Assembly (NCBI RefSeq): GCF_006716695.1
Contig: NZ_VFPN01000001.1
Location: 744,001-808,000, forward strand
Direction: 5' to 3'
Origin: Klugiella xanthotipulae
GTDB lineage: Bacteria > Actinomycetota > Actinomycetes > Actinomycetales > Microbacteriaceae
Length of the DNA: 64,000 nt
Below the pieces are notes generated by a model. The model was not told the origin of the DNA, made no database searches, and saw only the letters and a program-made list of their open reading frames with translations. Numbering within the stretch: position 1 is the stretch's first letter; each line of letters begins with the position of its first letter. A program made the position numbers and the translations under genes. This document shows positions 51,197-60,109 of the stretch, one piece after another.

Positions 51197-53101
51197 GTGA
51201 AGAGTTCAACCTCCCCCCGAGTGCGGAGCGTCCGCCGCGTGGCAACGGGATGCGCCGCCGCGGCCATCGCCACCACCGTACTTTTTTCTCCCAGCGCCGC
51301 GTTTGCCGAGACCGCCGACAACGGCGGGGCCCAGCGCAACGATGGTGACAACACGGTGCCGCTGCGCTCCGCCATCGTGGACGGACCGGCCACAAACGTG
51401 ATCCTCCTGATCGGTGACGGGATGGGCGACAGCGAGATCACGATCGCTCGCAACTACGCCTACGGTGCGGCCGGTCAGCTGCCCGGCATCGACGCCCTGC
51501 CGCTCACCGGGCAGTACACCACCTACTCGCTGTACAAGGACGGCGCACGCAAGGGCAAGCCCGACTACGTACCAGACTCGGCCGCAACCGGTTCGGCCTG
51601 GGCCACGGGTACCAAGACCTACGACAACGCCGTCTCGGTGGACATCAACGGTGCCCCCCAACAGACTCTGCTCGAGCTGGCCAAGGCGAATGGACTGCGC
51701 ACGGGCAATGTGAGCACGGCCGAGATTCAGGATGCCACCCCGGCTGTCCAGGTGGCCCACGTAGCCTCCCGCAGCTGCTACGGCCCCGACAGCGCCTCCT
51801 GCGGTGCGGACGCCCTCGCGGCGGGCGGGCTCGGTTCCATCAGCGAACAGTTGCTGGATACCCGACCCGACGTCACCCTGGGCGGCGGCTCGGCATCCTT
51901 CACCCAGACGGCGAAGGCCGGGGACTGGTCGGGCAAGACCCTGTTTGAGCAGGCGGAGGGGCGGGGTTACCAGGTAGTCAAGACGGCCGCGGACCTCGCG
52001 GGTGTCACGGCGGCCAACCAGGAGGCTCCCGTGCTGGGGCTCTTCACCCCCGGCAATTTCCCCACCCGCTTCGCGGCAACAACGGCAACCGTCGGCGGGG
52101 CCAACACGCCCGTCAGTTGCGCGGCCAACCCCGACCGGCTCGGCACCGACCTCTCACTCGCGAGCCTCACGAACTCGGCCATTGATCTGCTGAACTCCCC
52201 GGCGGAGAGCTCGAAGGGCTTCTTCCTTCAGGTGGAGGGTGCGAGCATCGACAAGCGCGACCACAGCGCGGATGCCTGCGGCCAGATCGGCGAAACCATC
52301 GACCTGGATGAGGCGGTGCGCGCCGCCCTCGACTTTGCCGAGAAAGACGGCAACACCCTGGTGATCGTCACGGCCGACCACGCCCACACCAGTCAGATCG
52401 TGGACAGCACCCCGCCCACGAGCCTGAGCACCGCCGTCACCACGCTGGAGGGATCGGTCATGAAGATCTCCTACGGCACCGGGGCGGCTGGCGGCTCCCA
52501 GCAGCACACCGGCGCGCAGTTGCGCGTGGCCGGCTACGGCCCGGGAGCAGCCAACGTGGTGGGCCTGATCGACCAGACCGACAACTTCTTCACGATTGCC
52601 AACGCCCTGCGCCTCAACCGTGACACCGCGGCCCTCAGCGCGGGGGCGAAGGCCACCCTGCCCAAGACCGTCTTCGCCCCCGGTGAGACGTTTGATGCGG
52701 CGCTCACGGGTCTCGCGGGCGACCGTCAGATCACCGGCGTGGTCGCCTCCGAGCCGGTTGCGGTGCCTAAAACGGATGTCCTGGCTGGCTCAGCGACCAT
52801 CCCACTGACCGCCCCCACCGAGCTCGGCGAGCACACCGTGACCCTCACCGGTTCGCAGACCGGCACAATCGTTACGGCCCGGTTCACGGTCACGGCCGAT
52901 GGCCAGCCGCTGCCGGGCGGGGCCACCGGCACGGGCGGCGCGACGGGCAACGCGGGCGGCTTAGCCTCCGCGGTGAATGGCGCTCTCGCCTCAACCGGGG
53001 CAGCGGTGTTCCCGATCCTCGGGGCGGCCGCGCTCGCTCTGCTGGCCGGGGGTACTGCACTGTACCGGCGCCGACACAACAGGCCAATCCCGCGCGCTTG
53101 A
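51197..53101 (+). CDS. phoA: Exported alkaline phosphatase with C-terminal surface anchor
   Basis: This 634-aa protein has a signal peptide (residues 1-38, cleavage near AFA) and a PhoA-type phosphatase domain at about 50-470. The domain has the metal-binding [19 protein letters not shown], the catalytic-serine segment [17 protein letters not shown] (Ser in DSAAT) and TADHAHTSQ. An Ig-like domain (about 490-580), a Gly/Ala/Thr linker, a LASTG sequence, a hydrophobic helix and a basic tail follow, as in LAxTG sortase substrates. It would release phosphate from esters at the cell surface. The GTG at 51197 is supported by AGGAG eight nt upstream. Confidence 0.92.
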   Translation: MKSSTSPRVRSVRRVATGCAAAAIATTVLFSPSAAFAETADNGGAQRNDGDNTVPLRSAIVDGPATNVILLIGDGMGDSEITIARNYAYGAAGQLPGIDALPLTGQYTTYSLYKDGARKGKPDYVPDSAATGSAWATGTKTYDNAVSVDINGAPQQTLLELAKANGLRTGNVSTAEIQDATPAVQVAHVASRSCYGPDSASCGADALAAGGLGSISEQLLDTRPDVTLGGGSASFTQTAKAGDWSGKTLFEQAEGRGYQVVKTAADLAGVTAANQEAPVLGLFTPGNFPTRFAATTATVGGANTPVSCAANPDRLGTDLSLASLTNSAIDLLNSPAESSKGFFLQVEGASIDKRDHSADACGQIGETIDLDEAVRAALDFAEKDGNTLVIVTADHAHTSQIVDSTPPTSLSTAVTTLEGSVMKISYGTGAAGGSQQHTGAQLRVAGYGPGAANVVGLIDQTDNFFTIANALRLNRDTAALSAGAKATLPKTVFAPGETFDAALTGLAGDRQITGVVASEPVAVPKTDVLAGSATIPLTAPTELGEHTVTLTGSQTGTIVTARFTVTADGQPLPGGATGTGGATGNAGGLASAVNGALASTGAAVFPILGAAALALLAGGTALYRRRHNRPIPRA

Positions 53102-53146
53102 GACGGTTCAGTTCTGGGTGTACTAGCGCGCTCGCGGTTGTGACCG

Positions 53147-53186
53147 GTGTGGCGGATGCTCGTCAGCGAGCATCCGCCACACTTTT
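53147..53186 (+). terminator. Terminator after the alkaline phosphatase gene
   Basis: GTGTGGCGGATGCTCG (53147-53162) pairs perfectly over a TCAG loop with 53167-53182, followed by TTTT. Confidence 0.92.
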
Positions 53187-53220
53187 ATCACCGCACCCGT
53201 CACACTATTTCCCTGAGATC

Positions 53221-53266
53221 TAGGGAAATTTTCCCTATACACACTACGTATACTCGCAGTGTATAG
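53221..53266. promoter_or_regulatory. Two overlapping palindromes at the PadR operon promoter
   Basis: TAGGGAAATTTTCCCTA (53221-53237) is a perfect palindrome with a central T. It overlaps by three bases a second inverted repeat, CTATACAC (53235-53242) and GTGTATAG (53259-53266), 16 nt apart. TATAGT at 53262-53267 is a -10 seven nt before the ATG at 53275 (leaderless). The second repeat is the natural PadR operator; the first may bind another protein. Confidence 0.65.
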
Positions 53267-53274
53267 TGGGTTCT

Positions 53275-53802
53275 ATGGACAACACCCTCACCCTCCTCGG
53301 CCTACTGGGCACCCGGCCCAGCCACGGCTACGACCTCAAGCACAGCTACGACCGCTACTTCGGGGCGCAGAAGCCCCTCGCCTTCGGCCAGGTGTATGCC
53401 ACCCTGGCTCGCCTCATCAAAAACGGGCTCATCCTCACCCTGGGCGAGGAGAGCGGAGCAGGCCCCGACCGCAAACGTTACGAGGTCACAGAGGCCGGTC
53501 GCAGTCGGCTAGTTGAGTGGATGTTCACCCCGGATATCCCCGCAGCCACCCTGCAAAGCAACCTCTTTGCCAAAACCGTCATCGCCCTGCTGCTCGGCGA
53601 CGACGCCGAGCGCCTGCTCGACGTGCAGCGCGCCGAACACATGAGCCGGATGCGCGAACTCACGGCCGCCAAACGCGGCGCCACCCTGATGAACGTGCTG
53701 ATGTGCGATCACGCCCTGTTCCACATCGAGGCCGACCTGCGCTGGATCGACCTCACCGCTGCCCGTCTGAACGAATTGCGCGAGCAGGTGAGAGCGGCGT
53801 GA
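53275..53802 (+). CDS. PadR-family transcriptional regulator
   Basis: This 175-aa protein has a PadR winged helix at residues 5-85 (LGLLGTRPSHGYDLKHSYDR, then GQVYATLARLIKNGLI, then the GPDRKRYEVTEAGRSRLVEW wing) and a C-terminal helical dimerisation part (Vir_C-like, LTAARLNELREQV). It overlaps the ATP-binding protein gene by four nt and is expected to repress this operon from the palindromes just upstream. Confidence 0.93.
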   Translation: MDNTLTLLGLLGTRPSHGYDLKHSYDRYFGAQKPLAFGQVYATLARLIKNGLILTLGEESGAGPDRKRYEVTEAGRSRLVEWMFTPDIPAATLQSNLFAKTVIALLLGDDAERLLDVQRAEHMSRMRELTAAKRGATLMNVLMCDHALFHIEADLRWIDLTAARLNELREQVRAA

Positions 53803-54551
53803 GCACCGCCATCGCCACAACCACCGTCCCCACACCGCACACCGCGGTGCTCCTCTCCGCCCGCGGCCTCCGCGTAACCTTCGGCCACACCGAGGCTCTG
53901 CGCGGGGTTGACCTCGACATCAACACGGGCGAGGTCATCGCCGTGATGGGCCCCTCCGGTTCCGGCAAATCCACCCTGCTGCACGCCCTCGCCGGTGTCA
54001 TCGTGCCCGACGCTGGCACGGTCTCCTACGGCTCAACCCCCGCCGAGACCGTGGAGATCTGTGCCCTCGACGAGACCGCGCGAGCACGCCTACGACTCAC
54101 CGACTTTGGCTTCGTTTTCCAGTTTGGCCAGCTACTACCCGACCTCTCGGCTATCGACAATGTGAGCATCCCCCTCCTCCTCGGCGGGATGCGACGCAAG
54201 GATGCCCTCCGCCAGGCCCGCACCTGGCTGGGCCGTCTGGGGCTGGCCGAGCAGGCCAACCAGCGGCCCACCGAGCTCTCGGGCGGGCAGGCGCAGCGCG
54301 TCGCCATCGCACGGGCGCTCGTCACGGGTCCGCGCGTGCTCTTCGCCGACGAACCCACCGGGTCGCTCGACTCGCTCGCCGCCGAAAACGTGATGGTACT
54401 TCTCACCGATGTGGCCCGGGAGACGGGTACCACCGTCCTCATCATCACCCATGACGCGCGCACGGCATCCTACGCCGACCGTGAGATCATCGTGCGGGAT
54501 GGCCGGGTCACCGCCGGTTTCGCGCTCTCCGCCTCCGTGGCCGGCTCATGA
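53799..54551 (+). CDS. ABC transporter ATP-binding protein (MacB/LolD class)
   Basis: This 250-aa ATPase has Walker A GPSGSGKST, Q-loop FVFQFGQLLPDLSAIDNV, signature LSGGQAQR, Walker B VLFADEPTGSLD and H-loop ITHDA. The GTG at 53799 overlaps the PadR stop by four nt and sets the start. It pairs with the FtsX-type permease that follows. The regulator/ATPase/permease trio is a typical PadR-controlled exporter of antimicrobial or envelope-stress type. Confidence 0.92.
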   Translation: MSTAIATTTVPTPHTAVLLSARGLRVTFGHTEALRGVDLDINTGEVIAVMGPSGSGKSTLLHALAGVIVPDAGTVSYGSTPAETVEICALDETARARLRLTDFGFVFQFGQLLPDLSAIDNVSIPLLLGGMRRKDALRQARTWLGRLGLAEQANQRPTELSGGQAQRVAIARALVTGPRVLFADEPTGSLDSLAAENVMVLLTDVARETGTTVLIITHDARTASYADREIIVRDGRVTAGFALSASVAGS

Positions 54552-56752
54552 GTCTCGCACTGACCCGTCTCGTGGCGGCGGGCACCCGCGGGGCCCGGCT
54601 GCGGCTCGTCGGGATTGCGGCGGGGGTCGGCATCGGGGTCACGCTATTCCTCCTGCTGTGGGGCGCCTTCAACGGGTTACAGGACCGGGAAGAACGATCA
54701 TCCTGGACCGCCCTCGCCGTGGCCGGAGACCCCGTCGCCGTGGGGAGTACACCCGCGCCCACCCGAGACACGGTACTCGTCTCCTCCCCCACCGAACGCT
54801 TCGACGGCACCGTCATCACCCGCCTGGATATCGCGGCCACCTCAGACTCCACCGTCACGGTTCCCGGGATTTCTCGCCCGCCCGCGGCCGGCACCTACTA
54901 CGCCTCACCGGCACTGGCGGAACTGATTGACTCCGTCCCAGCGAACCAGCTGGGCGAGCGCTTCGGCACCCGCATCGGCCTCATCTCGGACACGGCGCTC
55001 GCCAGCCCCGACTCCCTCGTGGTTGTCACCGGGCAGCCCGCGGCACGGATGACCGGCGCGGTGATGACCTTCGCCATCAGCGATTTCCCCACCCTGTCGT
55101 TTGGTGGCAGAGCGACCTACCAGACCCTCGCCGTCGTGGGCGGCATCGCCATCCTGCTCCCCGTCCTCCTCCTCGTGGGCATCGTGACCGACCTGGGGGC
55201 CGCCGAGCGCAGGGAACGCTTTGCCACCCTGCGGCTCCTCGGGGCCACGCCGGGGGTGGTGGCCCGGATCGCGATGGGCGAGACCGCCCTCACCAGCCTC
55301 ACGGGCGCGCTCCTCGGCGTGCTCCTGGCCTGGCTGGTGCGGCCCCTCGCCGCGCTGCTGCCCATCAACGAGGGCACATTTTTTGTCGCCGACCTCGCCG
55401 TCCCGCCCGTCGCCGTGATCGCCGCCGTCACGCTCACCGTGCTCGCCACGAGCCTGACCGCCGGGTACCGCACCTACCGCGCGGGGGTGGGTCCACTCGG
55501 AGTGACCCGGCAACAGCGCGAGCGACGGCCACGGGTCGTCGCGCTCGTGCCGCTGACGGTGGGGTTCCTCGGGATGCTCGGGGTCACCGTCTGTACCCTC
55601 GCAGATATCCAGGTTCCCCTGTTTAGCACGCTCCTGATCGGCGGTTTTATTCTTACCGCCGTGGGGCTGGTTCTCGCGGGGCCGTACCTCACCTACCGGG
55701 TGAGCCGGGTGGCTGCGCGCCGCGCGCGCGGTGCCGCCGGCGTGATCGCGCTCGCGCGCATCACCGCCACGCCGCGGGCAACGTTTCGGGCGGTCAGCGG
55801 CCTGCTCATCGCACTGTTTGTGGTCACCGTCTTCACCGCGGCGGTCACCTCGGTTGACGCCTCGGTTGACGCCTCGGTTGGCCCCGGCTCCCCCGGCGGG
55901 GGCGAAGAGAACGCCCTCCCCGCGGGCACCCTACTCGCCGGCCTGGACTCGACGGCCGCGACAGACTTCGACGAGAGCCGGGCACTCCTCACGGCAACGG
56001 AGGGCGTGCGGGGTGTGGCCCTGGCCTACTCCCTGACCAACTGGGAGGGGGTCATCCTGAGTGGCTCGGATGCCGCCACCCTCGGTCTCCTCCCCAGCGG
56101 CGCAGCGGGGTACGTGTCCATCGACAACTCCTACATCAATGTCCGCAGCGCGGGGGAGGCACCGCCCCGGGTCACCGAGGCACCGACGGTGAACCCGGAC
56201 GACCTCGAACCCTGGGTGATGCTCATCCTGACCGACGGCACCGTCGCCGCCCAGGAACGCGCCCGCACCACCGCGGAGACCGGGCAGATCACCCTGATGG
56301 GCGCGCCCGCCTCCGTGGCGGAGAATCAGGGCGGCAGCGTCGCGACCCTGATGCGGGGGTTTACCACTATGGCCCACCTCGGCGTGCTCATCGCGACACT
56401 CATCTCGACCGTGTCGCTCGCGGTATCGACGACGGCGAGTATCCTCGACCGGCGGCGCTCGCTCGGCCTGCTGCGCCTGATGGGGATGCCCGTGCCCACC
56501 CTGCGCCGGATCATCCTGGGCGAAGCGGCGCTCCCGTTCCTCACCGTGGTGGGCGGCAGCATTCTGCTCGGCGTGGGGGTTGCGTGGTCGCTCATCACCA
56601 CGCTGACCTACGGCAAGCGGGTGCTCTCCTGGCCCGAGCCCTCGGCCTACATCGTGTTGGGGGTGAGCCTGCTGCTCGCCCTCACCGCGGTACTCGCCAC
56701 GTTCCGCACGGCGCGGGCGCACACGGCGGTCTCGGTGACCCGCTTCGAGTAG
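54548..56752 (+). CDS. FtsX-type ABC permease
   Basis: This 734-aa protein has an N-terminal helix (LVGIAAGVGIGVTLFLLLWGAF), an external loop of about 150 residues, and a first FtsX block of three helices near 190-310. Two further helices (about 335-385), a helix near 415-435, a second external loop of about 150 residues and a second FtsX block (about 610-725) complete it. This is the duplicated ten-helix layout common in actinobacterial MacB-like exporters. It overlaps the ATPase gene by four nt. Confidence 0.9.
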   Translation: MSLALTRLVAAGTRGARLRLVGIAAGVGIGVTLFLLLWGAFNGLQDREERSSWTALAVAGDPVAVGSTPAPTRDTVLVSSPTERFDGTVITRLDIAATSDSTVTVPGISRPPAAGTYYASPALAELIDSVPANQLGERFGTRIGLISDTALASPDSLVVVTGQPAARMTGAVMTFAISDFPTLSFGGRATYQTLAVVGGIAILLPVLLLVGIVTDLGAAERRERFATLRLLGATPGVVARIAMGETALTSLTGALLGVLLAWLVRPLAALLPINEGTFFVADLAVPPVAVIAAVTLTVLATSLTAGYRTYRAGVGPLGVTRQQRERRPRVVALVPLTVGFLGMLGVTVCTLADIQVPLFSTLLIGGFILTAVGLVLAGPYLTYRVSRVAARRARGAAGVIALARITATPRATFRAVSGLLIALFVVTVFTAAVTSVDASVDASVGPGSPGGGEENALPAGTLLAGLDSTAATDFDESRALLTATEGVRGVALAYSLTNWEGVILSGSDAATLGLLPSGAAGYVSIDNSYINVRSAGEAPPRVTEAPTVNPDDLEPWVMLILTDGTVAAQERARTTAETGQITLMGAPASVAENQGGSVATLMRGFTTMAHLGVLIATLISTVSLAVSTTASILDRRRSLGLLRLMGMPVPTLRRIILGEAALPFLTVVGGSILLGVGVAWSLITTLTYGKRVLSWPEPSAYIVLGVSLLLALTAVLATFRTARAHTAVSVTRFE

Positions 56753-57178
56753 TCGGGCGGAGGCGGCACCCCACACAGTGGACTGCCCTCCTCCCCCGGC
56801 AGCGCCCGGGGTGAGGAGGGCTAGTGATTAAGACTGTAGGGGCACTAGCTAGGCATATGCTATGCGCCAGATCAGAGGATGCTGCGGGATCACGCGCCCC
56901 GACGGATCGCGCCCGTGGCCGTGCCCGTCGAGCGGCGGCACACCCCGCACACGATGGACTGGCCCCGATCCAGCCCAGGGGGGTGGGCCGGATCGGGGCC
57001 AGTACCCTGAGGCTAGGCGATCTCCCGTGTATTTGGCTGTGCGCGGGATCACAGGATGCTGAGCTACCGGCCCGCACACCAGCGGATACGCCGCGACTGT
57101 TAGTCTGGGCACTCCGCAGCCCCCGCGGCGCGGAGCCCGACACCCCGGTACCACGCCGCCGACCCATCAAGGACCATC
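56753..57178. other. Gene-free stretch with direct repeats flanking a strong hairpin
   Basis: About 425 bases without a credible gene. Two imperfect 26-nt direct repeats (56871-56896 and 57038-57063, about 21 of 26 matching) flank a hairpin at 56958-57003. Open frames here are Arg-rich and unlike the real genes around. Function unknown. Confidence 0.5.
56958..57003. terminator. Strong hairpin in the gap after the permease gene
   Basis: ACTGGCCCCGATCC (56958-56971) pairs perfectly with GGATCGGGGCCAGT (56990-57003); an inner GCCCA/TGGGC pair continues the stem. It lies 205 nt after the permease stop, rather far for a simple terminator. Confidence 0.5.
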
Positions 57179-58069
57179 GTGACCGACGCCGAACATCCCG
57201 AAGCCCCCGGCCTATCCGACGACGGCACCGATACGCCCGAGCGGACCGCAGCCGACACTCTCGACGTCAATGACCCAGAACCAGCCGAGCCGCCCGCGCT
57301 CACCGTCGCGTTTGCGCGCGGCGTGGTACCCACCAAGTGGTTCCGCGTGTGGCACGAGCGCTACCCCCGGCTGCGGCTGGGCTCGTTCCGCACCGACAGC
57401 GCCGAGCAGGTGGAGGTGCTGCGGGATGGCCGGGCCCGGCTGAGCATCATCCGCCTCCCCGCCGACACCCACGATCTCCACGTCATCCCCCTGTACGAGG
57501 AGAAGGCCGTGGTGCTGGCCCCGCGTGAGCACCCGGTCGAGGCGCTTGCCGAGGTGACGGTCGCCGACCTGGTGGGCCTCCCCCTGCTGCCCAACCCGGA
57601 TGCCCTCGCCGACTGGCCCGCACCCACCATCACCCCGCACACCGGCGGGTACGGCCCCGGCACCATCGAGGACACCATCGAGCTCGTCGCCGCAGGCCTC
57701 GGCCTGCTCGTCGTGCCGCACTCAATCGCACGCCTGCACTCGCGTAAAGATGTCATTGCCCGCCCGCTCGTGGGGGTGGCGGATACCCGCGTTGGCCTGG
57801 CCTGGCGAGAGGAGGACGACGACCCGATGATCGAGGACTTCATCGGCGTGGTGCGCGGCCGCTCAGCCCGCAGCTCACGCGGCAATGCGGAGGCCGAGGC
57901 GCGCGCCGCCGCGGAGCGGGCCGCCGCGGAGCGGGCCGCCGCCGAGGCCCAGGCGGCCACGCAGAAAAAGCGGGCGCAGCAAACCCCGAAGAAGAAGCCA
58001 GGCACCCACGTCAGCCCGCGCCAACCGCGCACCTCAAACGGCCGCTCGCAGAAACGCGGGCGGCGCTAG
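57179..58069 (+). CDS. LysR-type effector-binding domain protein lacking a DNA-binding domain, with basic tail
   Basis: This 296-aa protein has an acidic N-terminus of about 38 residues. A LysR substrate-binding fold follows (residues about 40-225: LTVAFARGVVPTKWFRVWHERYPRLRL, then GRARLSIIRLP, then IELVAAGLGLLVVPHSIARLH), then an Ala/Glu helix and a Lys/Arg/Gln-rich tail ending KRGRR. No helix-turn-helix precedes the fold, so it is not a normal LysR regulator. The basic tail may bind nucleic acid or the membrane. Such truncated LysR-like proteins recur in Microbacteriaceae. The GTG start is set by the reading frame. Confidence 0.8.
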   Translation: MTDAEHPEAPGLSDDGTDTPERTAADTLDVNDPEPAEPPALTVAFARGVVPTKWFRVWHERYPRLRLGSFRTDSAEQVEVLRDGRARLSIIRLPADTHDLHVIPLYEEKAVVLAPREHPVEALAEVTVADLVGLPLLPNPDALADWPAPTITPHTGGYGPGTIEDTIELVAAGLGLLVVPHSIARLHSRKDVIARPLVGVADTRVGLAWREEDDDPMIEDFIGVVRGRSARSSRGNAEAEARAAAERAAAERAAAEAQAATQKKRAQQTPKKKPGTHVSPRQPRTSNGRSQKRGRR

Positions 58070-58112
58070 TCACCGCGCCGTCGAAACGGCACCGCCCCAG
58101 CCCCGCACCCGG

Positions 58113-58793
58113 CTACACGATCCCCAGTTCGTGCGCAAGAATCACGGCGTGCACCCGGTCGCGCAACTCCAGTTTGAGCAGCACCCGGCCCACATGCGTC
58201 TTCACGGTGGACTCCGACAGGAACAGAGTGCCCGCGATCTCGGTGTTATTCAGACCCTCGGCCATCGCCACGAGCACCTCACGCTCACGCTCGGTGAGCA
58301 CCGCGAGGCGGGCCGCGGCGGCCCCGGTATCGGCGGCAGCCTCCGGCCCGGGCAACTGGCTGCCGAAAAGCTCGATCATGCGGCGCGTCACGCGCGGGGC
58401 CACAGCCGCATCCCCCGCCTTCACGGCACGGATCGCACTCAGCAGGTCAACAGGTTTGGCATCCTTCAATAAAAACCCGCTCGCCCCCGCACGAATCGCC
58501 GCAAACGCGTACTCGTCCAGGTCAAACGTCGTGAGGATGATGACCCGACTCTCCGGGTAGAGCCGCGCAATCTGGCCGGTCGCTTCGATGCCGTCCATCC
58601 CGGGCATTCGCACATCCATCAGCACCACATCGGGGCGGTGCGTACCCACAGCGGCAATCGCCTGGCGACCATCACCCGCCTCGGCCACCACCATCACGTC
58701 GTCCTCGCTGTCAATCACCAGGCGGAACCCGGTGCGGATAAGCTCCTGATCATCAACCAGCAGCACCCGGATTTTACGACTCAGCTCATTCAC
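58113..58793 (-). CDS. NarL/FixJ-type response regulator
   Basis: This 226-aa protein has a receiver domain (VDDQELIRTG, phospho-Asp in VVLMDVRMPGMDG, Lys in GFLLKDAK) and a LuxR HTH (LTEREREVLVAMAEGLNNTEIAGTL, then SESTVKTHVGRVLLKL). It overlaps the kinase gene by four nt and ends the operon 61938 to 58113, and probably regulates the ABC genes at its head. Confidence 0.92.
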   Translation of the reverse strand: MNELSRKIRVLLVDDQELIRTGFRLVIDSEDDVMVVAEAGDGRQAIAAVGTHRPDVVLMDVRMPGMDGIEATGQIARLYPESRVIILTTFDLDEYAFAAIRAGASGFLLKDAKPVDLLSAIRAVKAGDAAVAPRVTRRMIELFGSQLPGPEAAADTGAAAARLAVLTEREREVLVAMAEGLNNTEIAGTLFLSESTVKTHVGRVLLKLELRDRVHAVILAHELGIV

Positions 58794-60106
58794 GCCTCGG
58801 GGGGACCTCTCCTCAGGGATGCCGTATCAAACGCATCCGAACTCACCGGAATGGTGGCGTTCACCCGCCACCCGGTACCAAACGCGGCGGCCACCACCTC
58901 GCCGCCAAAAATCTCGACACGCTGACGAATGCCCGCCAGACCGCGCCCACTGCCCAGGTTACCCGCTGTGGGTGTGTCCGCCCCATCATCGACGACCATG
59001 ATGTGCGTTTCAGTCGCGCGGAACTGCAAGGCAATATCGACGGTTGCCCCCACCCCGGCGTAACGGAGGCTGTTGGTCAGCGACTCCTGCACCACCCGGT
59101 ACACGGCGAGTTGCTGCCCGCGATCAATCGTGGGCTGGCCCGCCACGCTGTAACGGACCGTGAGTCCCGCCGAACGAAAGGTCTTCACGAGCCCCGCGAT
59201 GTCCTCGGTTCCCGGCTGCGGCACCCGCTCAACCGACTCGTCGCTCTCGGCCCGATCAACAGAGAGCACACCCAGCAGGCGACGCATCTCGGCGAGCGCG
59301 CTGCGGCCCGTCTCGGCGCTCGACAGCATGGCTTTCTGGGCGGCCTCGGTGTTACGCGTCGCGGCTGCGGCGGCCCCGTCGGCGAGCGCAATCATCACCG
59401 AGAGCGAGTGGGCCACGATGTCGTGCATTTCGCGGGCGATGCGGGCGCGCTCCTCCACGGCGGCGAGTTGCGACTGTTGGTCGCGCTCGCGGGCCAGCTG
59501 GGCGGCGCGGTCGATGACGGCCACCAGGTAACGGCGTCGGTTGCCCGTGTTGATCCCCACCAGGAGCACAAGCGCCAGGAGCACCGCCGCGGAGAGGGTC
59601 GCGGGGAGCGCTTCTGCCAGGCCGTGCCGCACCAGCTCACCGAGGAGGACGGCGAGCACCAGACTCCCGTAGGCCACCCAGGAGATCCCCATTTTCCGGT
59701 AGAGGGGGACGGAGTAGAGGATGACCCCGATTGCGTAGAGGTCGATGGGCGAGCTGGCCTGCGAGACAAGACCCGTGAGCAGTGCGAGAGCGGCCAGGCC
59801 CACCCCCCAAAGGGGGAACCTCCGGCGAAAGAGAATCGCGAGAGTCATCCCCAGCGCAAAAACGGTGTAACCGCTCAGTTCGCCCACGTTGGGCAGTTCG
59901 AAGTTGGAGACCCCCATCACGTCAATGAGGATAAGGAGCCCGGTGAGGATAAAAGCCGGCAGGCCGTACACACCGGCCAGAATTCCGTCAACAACAAACG
60001 GGTGCCGAGCCCAGAACCGCCGAAAAATCCCGGGAGGTCGGGGCAATCGCAGGTCCGCGGCCACCCCGGAGGAGGAGGGGGCGGCCGCGGCCGCTGGACG
60101 GGTCAT
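58790..60106 (-). CDS. NarL-family sensor histidine kinase
   Basis: This 438-aa kinase has an N-terminal cytoplasmic segment of about 35 residues, then about six hydrophobic helices to residue 195. HisKA_3 (RARIAREMHDIVAHSLSVMIAL, phospho-His in EMHD) and HATPase (QESLTNSLRYAG, VVDDGAD, GLAGIRQRVEIFGG) follow. It starts three nt after the permease stop and overlaps the regulator gene, forming an ABC/two-component operon with the same content as the one at 10155-14030. Confidence 0.9.
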   Translation of the reverse strand: MTRPAAAAAPSSSGVAADLRLPRPPGIFRRFWARHPFVVDGILAGVYGLPAFILTGLLILIDVMGVSNFELPNVGELSGYTVFALGMTLAILFRRRFPLWGVGLAALALLTGLVSQASSPIDLYAIGVILYSVPLYRKMGISWVAYGSLVLAVLLGELVRHGLAEALPATLSAAVLLALVLLVGINTGNRRRYLVAVIDRAAQLARERDQQSQLAAVEERARIAREMHDIVAHSLSVMIALADGAAAAATRNTEAAQKAMLSSAETGRSALAEMRRLLGVLSVDRAESDESVERVPQPGTEDIAGLVKTFRSAGLTVRYSVAGQPTIDRGQQLAVYRVVQESLTNSLRYAGVGATVDIALQFRATETHIMVVDDGADTPTAGNLGSGRGLAGIRQRVEIFGGEVVAAAFGTGWRVNATIPVSSDAFDTASLRRGPPEA

Positions 60107-60109
60107 GGC

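Noticed and set aside
56824-57273. Plus-strand frame of 149 codons before the LysR-like gene
   Set aside because: Arg-rich, contains the hairpin and direct repeats, and runs into the start of a well-supported gene.
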